Assembly: GCF_020283565.1 (NCBI RefSeq)
Contig: NC_060059.1
Span: forward strand, 2,487,501 to 2,551,500
Reading direction: 5' to 3'
Length of the DNA stretch: 64,000 nt
Source: Trifolium pratense
Taxonomy: Eukaryota > Streptophyta > Magnoliopsida > Fabales > Fabaceae
A program made the position numbers and the translations under genes. Below are positions 9,645 to 19,910 of the stretch, in pieces. Numbering within the stretch: position 1 is the stretch's first letter; each line of letters opens with the position of its first letter. The notes beneath the pieces were generated by a model that did not search any database, was not told the origin of the DNA, and saw nothing but the letters and a program-made list of their open reading frames with translations.

Positions 9645-12600
9645 ATGAACACCCAAGGTTTTGGTACAAACATTCTTATTCTTGATGGAAAGAATTGGGA
9701 TAGATGGAGTGCAGTGATGAAGTCCTTATTTGGAGCACAAGAGTGTCTTGAGGTAGTGGTGAATGGATACGATGAGTTGGGAGCAAATCCAACTAATGAT
9801 CAGAGAAATACATACAAAGAAAACAAGAAAAAAGACTGCAAGGCTTTATTCTATATCCAGCAGAATTGTGATGCACAGCATTTTGAAAAGATTTCAAAAT
9901 CAACTAAGTCCAAAGAAGCTTGGGATATACTCGAGGGTTACCATGATGGTGGAACCAAGGTCAAGAAGGTGAAATTGCAGGCCTTTAGGAGGCAATATGA
10001 GTCTATGGTGATGGAAGAGGATCAAAAAGTAAGTGATTTCTTCTCAAAACTTCTTGCACTTGTACATCAAATGCAAAACTGTGGAGAGACTGTCACTGAT
10101 GAAATGGTAGTAGAGAAAGTGCTTAGATCCTTAACTCCAAACTTTGATAATGTGGTAATAGCTATAGAGTATGTGAAAGATACAGCTACTATGAAAATTG
10201 AAGAATTACAAAGTGCTTTGGAAGCACATGAGATTAAAGTTCTCAGTAGAGGTTCAGAAAAGAAAGAACAACAAGCCTTGCAAGCTCAAACCAACAAGAA
10301 AGAAGAAAATGGCAAGAACTACAAAAAGAAAGGCAAAGATAAACCAAAGTGGCTTAAAGATCAGAGTTCAAAAACTGATGACAAAGCTGAATCCTCTAAA
10401 GGAGGAGGTTTTGCCAAAGGTAAAAACAAAAAGAAGAACTTTGATAAAAGCAAGGTGAAATGCTACAATTGTGAGAAGCTTGGCCATTTTGCAGATGAGT
10501 GTTGGTACAAGAAAGATCAACAAGAGGCTAATGTTGCAGAAGAAAGTGATGTAAAGTCAGTCTTGATGATGGCTACTATAGGGGATGAGTGTGAGAAGAA
10601 TGAAGAATGGTTTCTTGATTCAGGGTGTTCAAATCATATGACACCACATAGAGAATGGTTAACCAATTTTGATGCAAGCAAAAGGTCTAGTATAAAACTA
10701 GCAGATGGGAGAAAGCTTGCTGCTGAAGGTATTGGTAACATAGTGATCAAAAGTAAGAAGGGAGGTAAAGTGATCATCTCTGAAGTGTTATATGTCCCTA
10801 GTATGAATTGCAATTTGCTCAGTTTAGGTCAATTAGTGCAAAGAGGGTTCTCTGTACGTATGGAGGACAATGCACTGAAGCTGTTTGACAAAATGAAGAA
10901 ATTGGTTCTGATGTGCAGCTTGTCAAACAACAGAACCTACAGGTGTAAAATCTCAAGTGTAGATATGATGTGCATGTCTACCACAGTGATTGATGAGGTT
11001 GAAGCACTTTGGCACAAAAGGTATGGACACTTGAACTATAGAAGCCTCAGTGATTTAAATTCTAAGGAATTGGTGTATGGCCTGCCTAAGTTTAAGACTA
11101 AGAAGTCCATATGTGAGATATGTGTGAAGAGTAAGCACAGTAGAAAACCTTTTGTAGCTGAAATGCCCAAGAGAGCTAGTGGTGTATTGCAAGTGATTCA
11201 TAGTGACATCTGTGGTCCATTTGAAGTTGCTTCATTAGGGGGAAGCAAGTATTTCATTACATTTGTTGATGAATATAGCAGAATGATCTGGTTATACACT
11301 TTGAAGCTAAAGAGTGAAGCTTTAGAAGTGTTTAAGAAGTTTAAAGTCTTGATTGAAAAAGAAAGTGAGAAATCAATTAAGATCTTGAGAACAGATGGTG
11401 GTGGAGAGTATACCTCAAGAGAGTTTGAGAACTTCTGTACTAATCAAGGCATTACACATGAAGTTACTGCTCCATACACACCACAGCACAATGGACTAGC
11501 TGAAAGAAGAAACAGAACATTGTTAGATATGGCAAGGAGCATGATTAAGCAGAAGAATTTGCCACACAAGTTCTGGGGTGAAGCAGTACTTACTGCAGCC
11601 TACATTCTGAACAAATGTCCTACTAAGAAACTGAAAGTTGTGCCAGAGGAAGCTTGGTGTGGGAGGAAGCCAAGTGTGAAACACCTCAAGGTTTTTGGCT
11701 CATTATGCTATAAGCATGTACCAGATGCTAGAAGAACCAAACTTGAGGATAAAAGTGAAATAATGATACTCATAGGATATCATCCAACTGGTGCCTACAA
11801 GCTATACAATCCAGTTACTCAGAAGGTTCACATTAGCAGAGATGTAATTGTGAATGAAGAAGAGAAATGGAAATGGGAGAAGGAACCAGTGTACAATAGT
11901 GAATTGCAGTCAACTTTCATCTATCCAAGTTCAAGTGATGAATCTGATGGAGGTGATGAAGGTGAACCTGCTGCTGAAACTATTCAGAATCAAGGTACTG
12001 ATAGTGATGGTAATATGAATTTATCAAGTGATGATGATGATAGAATTCATATGATTGCAAGGACTCAAAGAACCAAACGTGTACCAGCTAGATTGAATGA
12101 TTGTGAAGTTACTCAAGACAATGCAGTGAATGATGAGGGTGATCTCATTCACTTTGCATTACTAGCTGATTCTGAACCATTGAACTACAGAGATGCTTTG
12201 AAAAGTAATGTGTGGAAGAAGGCAATGGAAGAAGAGCTGAGGTCAATTGAGAAAAACCAGACCTGGAAGCTAGTTGACTTGCCAGACAAGAAAAAGAAGA
12301 TTGATGTGAAATGGGTGTTCAAAGTGAAATTGAACCCTGATGGCACAATTTCAAAGCATAAAGCAAGGTTAGTTGCTAGAGGATTCTTACAGAAACATGG
12401 AATTGACTACAATGAAGTGTTTGCACCAGTTGCTAGAATAGAGACTGTGAGGTTGGTTGTAGCATTGGCCTGTAAGAACAAATGGAGCCTATACCACCTG
12501 GATGTGAAATCAGCATTTCTGAATGGTCCTCTTGATGAGGAAGTGTATGTGTCACAGCCTCCAGGTTTTGAAATAAAAGGAAAAGAATCAATGGTGTATA

Positions 12601-13727
12601 AGCTGTATAAGGCACTATATGGCTTGAAACAGGCTCCTAGAGCATGGAACAAAAGGATTGATGACTTTCTGATTCAGATAGGGTTTAAAAAGTGTGCTGT
12701 TGAGTTTGGTGTATATGTACATTGCCCTAAAGATGAAGATATAGTCATAATCTGCTTGTATGTTGATGACTTGCTCATAACTGGAAGTAGAATTGCAGAA
12801 ATTGCAAAGGTGAAAGATAAGCTCAAAGGTGAATTTGAAATGTCTGATCTTGGTGAACTTTCATTCTTTCTAGGAATGGAATTTATGAGAAGAGGAGATG
12901 GTATAGTAATGCACCAGCAGAAGTATATTGGTGAATTGCTTGAAAAATTTGAAATGGAAAGCTGCAATCCATTATCAAATCCATCAGAAACAAATACAAA
13001 AATTGATGAGTGCTCAGATGAAGAGAAGGTTGATCCAACTGTGTTCAGACAAATAGTTGGCTCATTGAGGTATGTGTGCAACAGTAGGCCTGATATATGC
13101 TATGCTGTGAGTGTTATCAGCAGATTTATGCATGATCCAAGGAAGTCACACATGATAGCTGCTAAGAGAATCCTCAGATACCTCAAAGGTACTTTGGAAA
13201 TTGGCTTGCTATTCCCTATTGGTACAAATAGTGCAGGGAGTACTTTGATAGGGTATTCTGATAGTGATTGGTGTGGAGACATAACTGATAGGAGGAGCAC
13301 ATCAGGGTATGTTTTCAAGTTCAATAATGCTGCAATCTCTTGGTGTACAAAGAAACAAGCTGTGACTGCTCTCTCATCTTGTGAAGCTGAGTATATAGCA
13401 GGCACCTTTGCAGCATGTCAAGCAATTTGGTTGAATTCAGTGATGATAGAAATCAAGTGTGAACCAGTGAAGCCTCTAATCCTAAGGATTGATAACAAGT
13501 CTGCTATAAGTCTTGCTAAAAATCCAATTTCACATGGCAGGAGCAAGCACATTGCTACCAGATTTCATTTCATTAGGGAACAAGTGACAAATGGAATGAT
13601 TGAAGTGCAGTATTGTCCAACTGAAGTACAGCTTGCAGATGGTTTTACAAAGGCTGTGAAGCTTGACAGGTTTGAGTTTTTAAGGAGGAGCTTAGGACTG
13701 GTTGTTTGCAATTCAAGCATGAATTAA
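9645..13727 (+). CDS. Copia gag-pol polyprotein, intact
   Basis: A single 1360-codon frame. Gag occupies roughly residues 1-290, with a CCHC zinc knuckle ([14 protein letters not shown], 273-286). The aspartic protease motif LDSG is at 324-327. The GAG-pre-integrase LWHKRYGHL starts at 455, and the integrase triad is D521, D584, E620 (35 residues between the last two). Reverse transcriptase begins near 890 (WVFKVK) with YVDD at 1039-1042. RNase H has D1206, E1247 and D1283. The protease-integrase-RT order defines Ty1/copia. The protein packages, copies and integrates the element's own RNA. The ATG is 110 bp after the LTR, and the stop codon overlaps the purine tract. No frameshift or stop is seen, so it looks functional. 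Reverse-strand open frames within it are shadows. Confidence 0.97.
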   Translation: MNTQGFGTNILILDGKNWDRWSAVMKSLFGAQECLEVVVNGYDELGANPTNDQRNTYKENKKKDCKALFYIQQNCDAQHFEKISKSTKSKEAWDILEGYHDGGTKVKKVKLQAFRRQYESMVMEEDQKVSDFFSKLLALVHQMQNCGETVTDEMVVEKVLRSLTPNFDNVVIAIEYVKDTATMKIEELQSALEAHEIKVLSRGSEKKEQQALQAQTNKKEENGKNYKKKGKDKPKWLKDQSSKTDDKAESSKGGGFAKGKNKKKNFDKSKVKCYNCEKLGHFADECWYKKDQQEANVAEESDVKSVLMMATIGDECEKNEEWFLDSGCSNHMTPHREWLTNFDASKRSSIKLADGRKLAAEGIGNIVIKSKKGGKVIISEVLYVPSMNCNLLSLGQLVQRGFSVRMEDNALKLFDKMKKLVLMCSLSNNRTYRCKISSVDMMCMSTTVIDEVEALWHKRYGHLNYRSLSDLNSKELVYGLPKFKTKKSICEICVKSKHSRKPFVAEMPKRASGVLQVIHSDICGPFEVASLGGSKYFITFVDEYSRMIWLYTLKLKSEALEVFKKFKVLIEKESEKSIKILRTDGGGEYTSREFENFCTNQGITHEVTAPYTPQHNGLAERRNRTLLDMARSMIKQKNLPHKFWGEAVLTAAYILNKCPTKKLKVVPEEAWCGRKPSVKHLKVFGSLCYKHVPDARRTKLEDKSEIMILIGYHPTGAYKLYNPVTQKVHISRDVIVNEEEKWKWEKEPVYNSELQSTFIYPSSSDESDGGDEGEPAAETIQNQGTDSDGNMNLSSDDDDRIHMIARTQRTKRVPARLNDCEVTQDNAVNDEGDLIHFALLADSEPLNYRDALKSNVWKKAMEEELRSIEKNQTWKLVDLPDKKKKIDVKWVFKVKLNPDGTISKHKARLVARGFLQKHGIDYNEVFAPVARIETVRLVVALACKNKWSLYHLDVKSAFLNGPLDEEVYVSQPPGFEIKGKESMVYKLYKALYGLKQAPRAWNKRIDDFLIQIGFKKCAVEFGVYVHCPKDEDIVIICLYVDDLLITGSRIAEIAKVKDKLKGEFEMSDLGELSFFLGMEFMRRGDGIVMHQQKYIGELLEKFEMESCNPLSNPSETNTKIDECSDEEKVDPTVFRQIVGSLRYVCNSRPDICYAVSVISRFMHDPRKSHMIAAKRILRYLKGTLEIGLLFPIGTNSAGSTLIGYSDSDWCGDITDRRSTSGYVFKFNNAAISWCTKKQAVTALSSCEAEYIAGTFAACQAIWLNSVMIEIKCEPVKPLILRIDNKSAISLAKNPISHGRSKHIATRFHFIREQVTNGMIEVQYCPTEVQLADGFTKAVKLDRFEFLRRSLGLVVCNSSMN

Positions 13728-13734
13728 GGAGGAG
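13726..13734 (+). other. Polypurine tract
   Basis: AAGGAGGAG lies immediately before the 3' LTR and overlaps the gag-pol stop codon. It is the expected primer site for plus-strand DNA synthesis. Confidence 0.8.
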
Positions 13735-14199
13735 TGTTAAGAAAGTGGTTAATTCATCTTGAAATTTGTTTTTAGGTGTTGTTAGAGTTAGTTACAACAA
13801 CTTGTTAGTTAAAGTTTGTTAGTAACTAACTAAGTAGTTAGGGAATTAGTTTAGGCCTAAGGGATGAGCTGGCTTGTTGCATAAGCCACCCTATATAAAG
13901 TGCAACTAGTGCATTATATTGCAAAAAAATCAATTCAATTTTCTGGCCCATTAAGGATGAATAAAATCTCTATTTTCCCTAAGTCTTTCATGTTCAGTTG
14001 TTAATCAATTCATCAAGAAACGTGTTCATCTTGTATATAGCAGTTTCTGCAAAACTGCTAGTTTGCCCACAGTCAAGCCTGCGTGCCTGCTGAGCTTGCC
14101 TGCAACCATCCTCTGAAGTGCAACAGAGTCAGAGGCAACACATCCTCTGAACCGTGCATCCTCTGAACCAAGCAAACTCTTGCTTCTGCTGCGCCAACA
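13735..14199 (+). repeat. 3' LTR of the copia element
   Basis: 465 bp, identical to the 5' LTR except at two positions, followed by the GAAAG target duplication at 14200-14204. Confidence 0.95.
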
Positions 14200-14204
14200 G
14201 AAAG

Positions 14205-15462
14205 TGAAGAAAAGAAAACATGTGACAGGGAGATGAAAGCCATTAACGAGTTAGTAGTAGACAAAGGTGTTTTCGGAAGCAATATGGACTATCAACAATT
14301 CCTTCACCATGAATTGAATTCAAGGAACACGTATTGGACTATCAACAATTCCTTCGAACACATATTTGAACCTTCACCATAAATTGAATTCAAGGACAAC
14401 AAAGTGGAGAACGATTACTGTTGTAGAAAGATGCTAACAACACTCTTCTTGTTGGATTGAACCTTCACCATAAAAAGAGAATACATTACTTTATTTGTTT
14501 ATATTTGAGACGGGATACAGAAAAAAGAACAATTACCAACGAAAACATTGAACACGAGGACTGTTTGATTTAAGCGGAAAAAAGAAAAAGAAAAAAATGA
14601 ATAAACTTACAGTACTAAAATTTAGTTGAAGTTCATATGTTAATTTTCATGTTTTTCTTTTCCTCTCTTTCCCTCAAACTAAACACACTTCAATTAGAGT
14701 GGACCGGCAAGGAATTCTTCTTGCGTTGTTGTCAAGGCAGGAAAAAGTTCAAAACTAAAGTAAGCGCCCTCTTATTCCCAAAGTCCCATGATTCTATTTC
14801 TATAGATTCCCAAAGTCCCATGACTCTACAGAGCCTAAATTTTGCGTCAAGCGTAAGCTAAAGCCCATCAAGGCCCACGTGAGAAGAGAACATGATAAAA
14901 AAAGAACCGTCATACCACAAACAAGTAATGAAGAATCTCAACAACAAAAAAGTACAACCCAGATCAATATTTTTACACACGAAAGACTTTTCTTCTCATG
15001 CTGATCACATTTCTAAATCCATTTTTGTACATATTTTCCTTCTTAAGCCGGTAGTTACAATTACAATTCAAAGACCCATAAAAGAAATTCAAAGACTCAT
15101 CCTCTAATGACTCTTTTTACATACAAACAAGAGAATGATTTTGAAGACACTTGGTACAAGAAAAGGGTATCTAACATCCAAATTGATCCTCAATAAGCAA
15201 CCTTAACCTCATTATTTAGTTGGATTATATACTGTATTCCTAAACAAGAGACACTATTGACATTTACATGATACACTGACACTGACTTGATTAACTCAAC
15301 ATATCTACAAACAAGTCACAAGATAAAATTTTAACTCTTTTCCTCTTCAGACTCGGACATCCAAAATTCATTTCCGGTGGCTCTTGTGTGTGGTGGTTGT
15401 TATATTTCTGTAGTAAACTGAAATTCTAGTGTCAAAATATGTGTGTACTGCTGTTTGTTGTT
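14205..15462. other. Intergenic DNA with a short direct repeat and a 3' flank
   Basis: Around 14285-14397 a block reading TGGACTATCAACAATTCCTT...TTGAATTCAAGGA is repeated twice, and part of it (TTGAACCTTCACCATAAA) appears again near 14457. The rest has no gene-like frame. The part near 15300-15462 is probably the 3'UTR of the minus-strand gene that ends at 15463. Confidence 0.5.
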
Positions 15463-16324
15463 CTAAGCCAGTGCAGGGATGCTGCAATTTCGCCTGTCCC
15501 TGTCCAGGCAATCGAATCCTTCAACTCTCACTGCCGGATTGTTTCCAAAATTGGCCCGAACACATCCTCCCTTCCTTCCAGAGGACGAGGGAGACGGCGG
15601 CAGACCGGATTGGGTGGGGATCACCACCCAAGAAGACGGCGAAAGAGGAGAAAAATTCTCATCCCCAAATCTAGCATCTTGAATTAGAGGGTTAGATACT
15701 CTACTCGGCGGCGACCCACAGAAAAATGGGGGCGGCGACGATAATTGCTCCATATCACAATTAACATCCTGCAAATCAACACAACACAAAACAGTTCAAC
15801 AAAGTACAAAATTCAACAGTAATTAATCAATTAATTATTAATTATTCAAATTTAAACACAAAATAATCATAGCCTTATATAACAAGTTAATATTAACACC
15901 AAATGAGAAAACAATTCAACCAAACGCAGAACAACAAAAGCTTCATCAACATTAATTAATCAATGATTCTAATTTCAACCTAAAATCACATAATCTATAA
16001 CAAATTAACAACTAATGAAAAAAGTAGAGAAGCTATTCACCTTGGTGAGAATGGTATCCAAGGGATTTGACCCAGATGAGTTCGAATCACACGGTTCAAC
16101 TTGGCAGCTGAAGAAGAGAAGAAAAACAAAAAGAATTATGAAAAATTCATTAATAAAAATAAACCAAAACAAAAGCAAAAGATAAAAGAAGAAAAACAGA
16201 GAGAGAAAATTAAAATTCACCTGAGATGCCACCGGAAAGCTCTGCTCGGTTGGTCGTTAACGGCAAAGTTGAAGAGTCCGACACGGCGGGGCTTAGGGCA
16301 AACAACAGAATCTCTACCGTTCAT
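15463..16324 (-). CDS. Conserved plant protein of unknown function, 3 exons, 158 aa
   Basis: Spliced on the minus strand: exon 1 16221-16324, exon 2 16041-16107, exon 3 15463-15768. The introns are 113 and 272 bp with GT/AG ends and a joined frame. The protein begins MNGRDSVVCPKPRRVGLFN. It has a short Cys-containing middle (CQVEPCD, then NPLDTILTK), followed by a Pro/Ser-rich part with PPPFFCGSPPSRVSNPLIQD and ARFGDE, and ends NCSIPALA. No signal peptide, membrane segment or known catalytic motif is visible. From memory of plant proteomes, the PPFFCGSPPSR...NPL..DARF block recurs in a family without assigned function; I give no symbol. A 5'UTR intron and a TATA box upstream support expression. 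Confident as a gene, function unknown. Confidence 0.8.
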
Positions 16325-16342
16325 CTTCTTCGAATTTCTTTT

Positions 16343-16901
16343 CTAAATTTATATATATCAAAATTAAAATCTGTTCATCCACAGAAACATATAACAAAAC
16401 CAAAATTCAGAAACGAGATCGATTTATTTAAGTTCAGAAACAAAACTTCGATAACAAAAAAATGAAGTTAAGAAAATCACGCGTTTAAATCTATTTAAGC
16501 ATATTATATTCTTATAGATCGGAAACGTGCATAAAATATTGTAACAACTCAAAGATTAGATCTAGACAAATTCAAAAAACAACTAAATAAATTAAAATCA
16601 CGTTTTATAAATTTTCTAAACGCCTAACTCTAATCACCTTAATAATTATCGTTTTTCGTTATTAACCAAAAATTAAACTACACATCAAACAAAAAAAATA
16701 TACCATAAAAAAAACAAATTACACCGCGAAAATGAACATATACATAACAAATAAAACTAAATTCTGAAATTCAGCTTTAGGTGAAACGGATCTGGAAATA
16801 TTAGTATTAATTAATTTTAAGTTGAAATTGAAAATAGAAACTGTTAAAAACGGTTATGAAAAATTTGTTGATAGATTTTGTAATTCTAATAGTAGAAGTA
16901 C
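16343..16901 (-). other. Probable 5'UTR intron of the 15463-16324 gene
   Basis: On the minus strand a strong donor (CACAG|GTACTTC) lies at 16901. A possible acceptor (AATTTAG|AAAAG) ends at 16343, 18 bases before the ATG. The intervening 559 bp is AT-rich and untranslatable. The leader exon would run from about 17045 to 16902. Inference from splice motifs only. Confidence 0.45.
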
Positions 16902-17073
16902 CTGTGAGATTTGAGATGAATTAAATTACTGTACAGAGAGGTATTGTTGAAGAGAAAATTGAATTGAATGAAATGAAGAAAGTAAAGTAAAGAGAGGATG
17001 TGGTTGTGGAGATAGAAGAAAATGAAGAGGGTGCAGGTGGAACTGCAAAGTTGGGTTCCAACTACACTTGTTG

Positions 17074-17080
17074 CTTTATA
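17074..17080 (-). promoter_or_regulatory. TATA box for the 15463-16324 gene
   Basis: The minus strand reads TATAAAG, about 170 nt above the proposed leader-exon donor. The MULE at 17427 sits only about 350 bp further upstream. Confidence 0.4.
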
Positions 17081-17525
17081 TTTATGTGGTTAATTAAATA
17101 TTATTTTAATATATGATATTTAATTTAATAATATTAAATATTTTGTGAAGATATTTTTAGTTTTGTATGGTTAATTCATGCGGGCGGTGCCTCCCGCGTA
17201 AATCACATCGATTTTCGCACCCACGAGAACCCAACTCGCAAGGTAAATAAATAAACTAAACATGATAATACTGTTACAAAGTCATGTGGTGTTAACGTGA
17301 CTATGATTCAGAATTTATTAGTATTTAATAAACATAAGTTAAAGTATTTTTAATTTAATAATGTGATGTGTAAGGGAGAAAGATCTGAAATATGAAGGAT
17401 CCGTTGAGAGAATGAGTCTAGTTGTAGAATTTTTTTTCAAAGTGCTCCTGTCATAAGTCAAATACACCAAAACATCCTACCTGAGGAAAAATTAACCGAA
17501 ATGCCCTAGTGCTTTTTTGTGAGGG

Positions 17526-17603
17526 GGACGCGCCATCCCCAGCTTAGTGTTGTAATGAAGGACGCGCCAACGGGGGGTCAGCGACCTTATGAAGGACGCG
17601 CCA
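17526..17603 (+). repeat. Triplicated GGACGCGCCA motif, left arm
   Basis: Exact 10-mers at 17526-17535, 17560-17569 and 17594-17603, spaced 34 bp start to start, inside the subterminal part of the left arm. GC-rich repeated subterminal motifs in an AT-rich element could be transposase binding sites; that is inference. Confidence 0.75.
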
Positions 17604-17668
17604 TCCCCAAGGCGGCGTCCTGAGTTGGTTTTTTTTTTTTTTTCATTTTCGTTTTAGAAGGTAAGGGT

Positions 17669-17770
17669 GTAGGGTTTTGGAAGGGTTAGAAGGGTTTTGA
17701 GGGTTAAGGGTTAGGAGGGTTTTGAGGGTTAAGGGTTAGATGGGGTTTTGAGGGTTAGGGTTTAGGGTTT
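17669..17770 (+). repeat. Degenerate telomere-like repeats in the MULE arm
   Basis: Runs of AGGGTTTTGAGGGTTAAGGG and TAGGGTTTAGGGTTTT, related to the plant telomere unit TTTAGGG. A mirror copy (CCCTAAACCCTAACCCTC...) lies at about 18850-18945 in the right arm. They are part of the inverted repeat, not a chromosome end. Confidence 0.75.
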
Positions 17771-18029
17771 TTTTTTTTTTAAAGAAATTATTGAAAAAAA
17801 TTATACAAAAATTATATTAATTAATATAAACACACTACAACAAATTTTTTTTTTTTTTGACATTTTGTATTTGTAGGGTTTTTAAGGGTTTTAGTTTTTT
17901 TTTTTTATTATATATATGTTTCTATTTTACTTGTTTATCAACAAAACAAAAATTAGAAGTAAATAGAAAACAAAAGATTTTGAGGAAAAATCGTATTTAA
18001 TATTATTTTTTTACAATACAATACAAAAA

Positions 18030-18608
18030 TATTCAGAAGCTTGTCAAAGAAGAGCCACTGAATCAGCAGCTGTGTTGCAATCTGGACAACAATATTCAGA
18101 AGCTTGTCAGAAACGGATTAAAGAAGCAATGCATAAAGCAAACTCACATCAAGTCATTGCTTTTGATCGACTCAATCAAACTTTCAGGGTAATGGAAACT
18201 GTCAATCACAACGAGGGTCGACCAATGGGTCGATTTCTGCTCAAGTTGGGTGAAAGCTGCTGTGATTGTGGAGAATTTCAAGCTTTACATTTGCCTTGTT
18301 CGCATGTTATTGCTGCATGCTCCCATGCTGCACAAGCTTATCAAGTTCATATACATGACGTGTACAAAGTTGCAAGTGTATTTTGTGTATACAATAACAC
18401 CTTCCCGGGAATTCAAGACCAATCATATTGGCCCCAATATTATGGCCGTCGACTTTGCCCCGACCCAGCAATGAAAAGATGTAAGAGAGGTCGTCCGAAA
18501 AGTACGCGCATTAGGACGGAAATGGACGACGAGATCGAAACTTTGAATAAGTGTGCTTTATGTAGGGTGTCGGGCCATGATCGTAGGAATTGTCCAAATT
18601 CCAATTAA
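18030..18608 (+). pseudogene. MuDR/MULE transposase C-terminal fragment (SWIM domain)
   Basis: Open from within the left arm to the stop at 18606-18608, about 192 codons with no ATG in good position. It shows the SWIM zinc finger (CDCGEFQALHLPCSH), then VYKVASVF and a basic KRGRPKSTRIR stretch, and ends with a CCHC knuckle (CALCRVSGHDRRNC). These are the usual last domains of a MULE transposase, a protein of several hundred residues. The DDE catalytic core and N-terminal DNA-binding region are absent. A YSEACQ-coding block is repeated in frame 63 bp apart (18030 and 18093). It could still be translated as a DNA-binding remnant, but nothing shows this. Confidence 0.88.
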
Positions 18609-18621
18609 TTTGCAATTTTTT

Positions 18622-19190
18622 TGTATTGTATTGTAAAAAATAATATTAAATATTATTATTGCACGATTTTGTTTTGTTGATAAACAAGTAAAATAGAAAC
18701 ATATATATAATAAAAAAAAAACTAAAACCCTTAAAAACCCTACAAATACAAAATGTCAAAAAAAAAAAAAAATTGTTGTAGTGTGTTTATATTAATTAAT
18801 ATAATTTTTGTATAATTTTTTTCAATAATTTCTTTAAAAAAAAAAAAAACCCTAAACCCTAACCCTCAAAACCCCATCTAACCCTTAACCCTCAAAACCC
18901 TCCTAACCCTTAACCCTCAAAACCCTTATAACCCTTCCAAAACCCTACCCACTTACCTTCAAAAACGAAAATGAAAAAAAAAAAAAAACAAACTAAGGAC
19001 GCTAAGCTGTGGATGGCGCGTCCTTCATTAGGACACTAATGTGGGGATGGCGCGTCCTTCCTAGGGTCACTAACCTATGGATGGCGCGTCCCACTCACAA
19101 AAAAGCACTAGGGCATTTCGGTTAATTTTTCCTCAGGTAGGATGTTTTGGTGTATTTGACTTTTGACAGGTGCAGTTTGAAAAAAAATTC
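18622..19190 (-). repeat. Right terminal inverted repeat of the MULE
   Basis: Reverse complement of 17427-18033. It carries TGGCGCGTCC (inverse of the left-arm motif) at 19014-19023, 19048-19057 and 19082-19091, again 34 bp apart. Confidence 0.85.
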
Positions 19191-19439
19191 TCTAGTTGTA
19201 TTGTATGGTGTGGAGCGTACCTCTCTATACGAAGGACTTAACTAACAATGTTTCATTTGAAACACTTACACGTGGCAATCTCTTGGAGTTTTGGATTTGT
19301 AATAAAGGTCGGCAAATTCTGAAATGCTACTGATGCGGGCTGGGCCGGCTCGGCCCTACTTACTATTCTTGAACGTTTCAGAAAAATTAAATTGACTTTA
19401 ATGCTTATTTTTTAAACTGACTTTAATGCTTATTGTTCT

Positions 19440-19910
19440 GGACTCGGCCTAGAACTGGTCCAAATCCACTACAGTTCGGACAATCCAATAAGATGAGTTA
19501 TCCTCGTCCACATCAGCACAACAAGTTGTCCACGTGCTCCTCACCACTTGAACGCGAGTTTCCTCGAGCTTATCCGTTACGCCCAATACATGAAACAATT
19601 CATACAGTATGAGGGCAAAATAACTGTCTTTTCCTCCATCTACGGAGAAATCCTGCCAATCACTTTTAATGGGCTGCTCAACACGCCCCATTAAGGAGAC
19701 CTTTGACCCGCCGCTGGGGCTTATAAATACCCTCCTCTACATGAGGGTCAGGTTTCAATTCTCATTCTCACTCTTAGCTTAAACTTGTATCTCTTGAGCT
19801 CTTTACTGACTTAAGCTTCGGAGCGCCTGCAGATACAAACCACCCTCTAGTAGATTGATTGTTGCTCAATGACGGTTCTTTGGCCATCAACCTACTATAA
19901 TTCTTTTTGC
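19440..19910 (+). mobile_element. LTR-like remnant
   Basis: Locally GC-richer than its surroundings, with TTATAAATAC at 19721-19730 followed by a leader-like GGGTCAGG...CTTGAGCTCTT and GAGCGCCTGCAG. This order (TATA, pyrimidine-rich leader, GAGCGCCTGCAG-type end) is typical of plant gypsy-type LTRs. No internal domains or second LTR are visible, so it is a solo or truncated copy. The minus-strand 80-codon frame at 19449-19691 has no motif. Confidence 0.45.

Larger units (their letters stand above)
9071..14199 (+). mobile_element. Complete Ty1/copia LTR retrotransposon
   Basis: A 5129-bp element bounded by two 465-bp LTRs that start TGTTAAG and end CCAACA. It is flanked by the 5-bp target duplication GAAAG (9066-9070 and 14200-14204). 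Between the LTRs are a primer-binding site, one long gag-pol frame in copia order (protease-integrase-RT-RNase H) and a purine tract. The LTRs differ at only two positions (A9208/G13872 and T9358/G14022), 99.6% identity, so insertion was recent. All hallmark domains are uninterrupted, so it may be autonomous. Confidence 0.97.
17427..18033 (+). repeat. Left terminal inverted repeat of the MULE
   Basis: Matches the right arm (about 18622-19190) in reverse orientation. The outermost about 100 bp differ at only a few bases. Differences include an extra stretch near 17955-17995 absent from the right arm. The repeat contains the GGACGCGCCA triplet, AGGGTTTTGAGGGTT-type repeats and T-runs. Confidence 0.85.
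17427..19190 (+). mobile_element. Non-autonomous MULE with very long terminal inverted repeats
   Basis: A 1764-bp element starting GAATTTTTTTTCAAA and ending with its inverse. It is flanked by a perfect 10-bp direct repeat TCTAGTTGTA (17417-17426 and 19191-19200), in the size range of Mutator target duplications. The inverted repeats are about 0.6 kb each and nearly fill the element. The centre holds only the C-terminal piece of a MuDR-type transposase. The catalytic DDE part is missing, so any movement would need a helper. It lies between the promoter of the 15463-16324 gene and an LTR-like remnant. Confidence 0.9.

Noticed and set aside
12407..13405. Minus-strand frames of 80-135 codons
   Set aside because: They lie inside the copia gag-pol gene and are shadows of its codon use.
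17669..18945. Chromosome end or interstitial telomere from fusion
   Set aside because: The arrays are degenerate, in opposite orientation, and exactly part of the MULE inverted repeats.
19449..19691. 80-codon minus-strand gene
   Set aside because: It sits antisense to an LTR-like sequence with a TATA box and has no motif.
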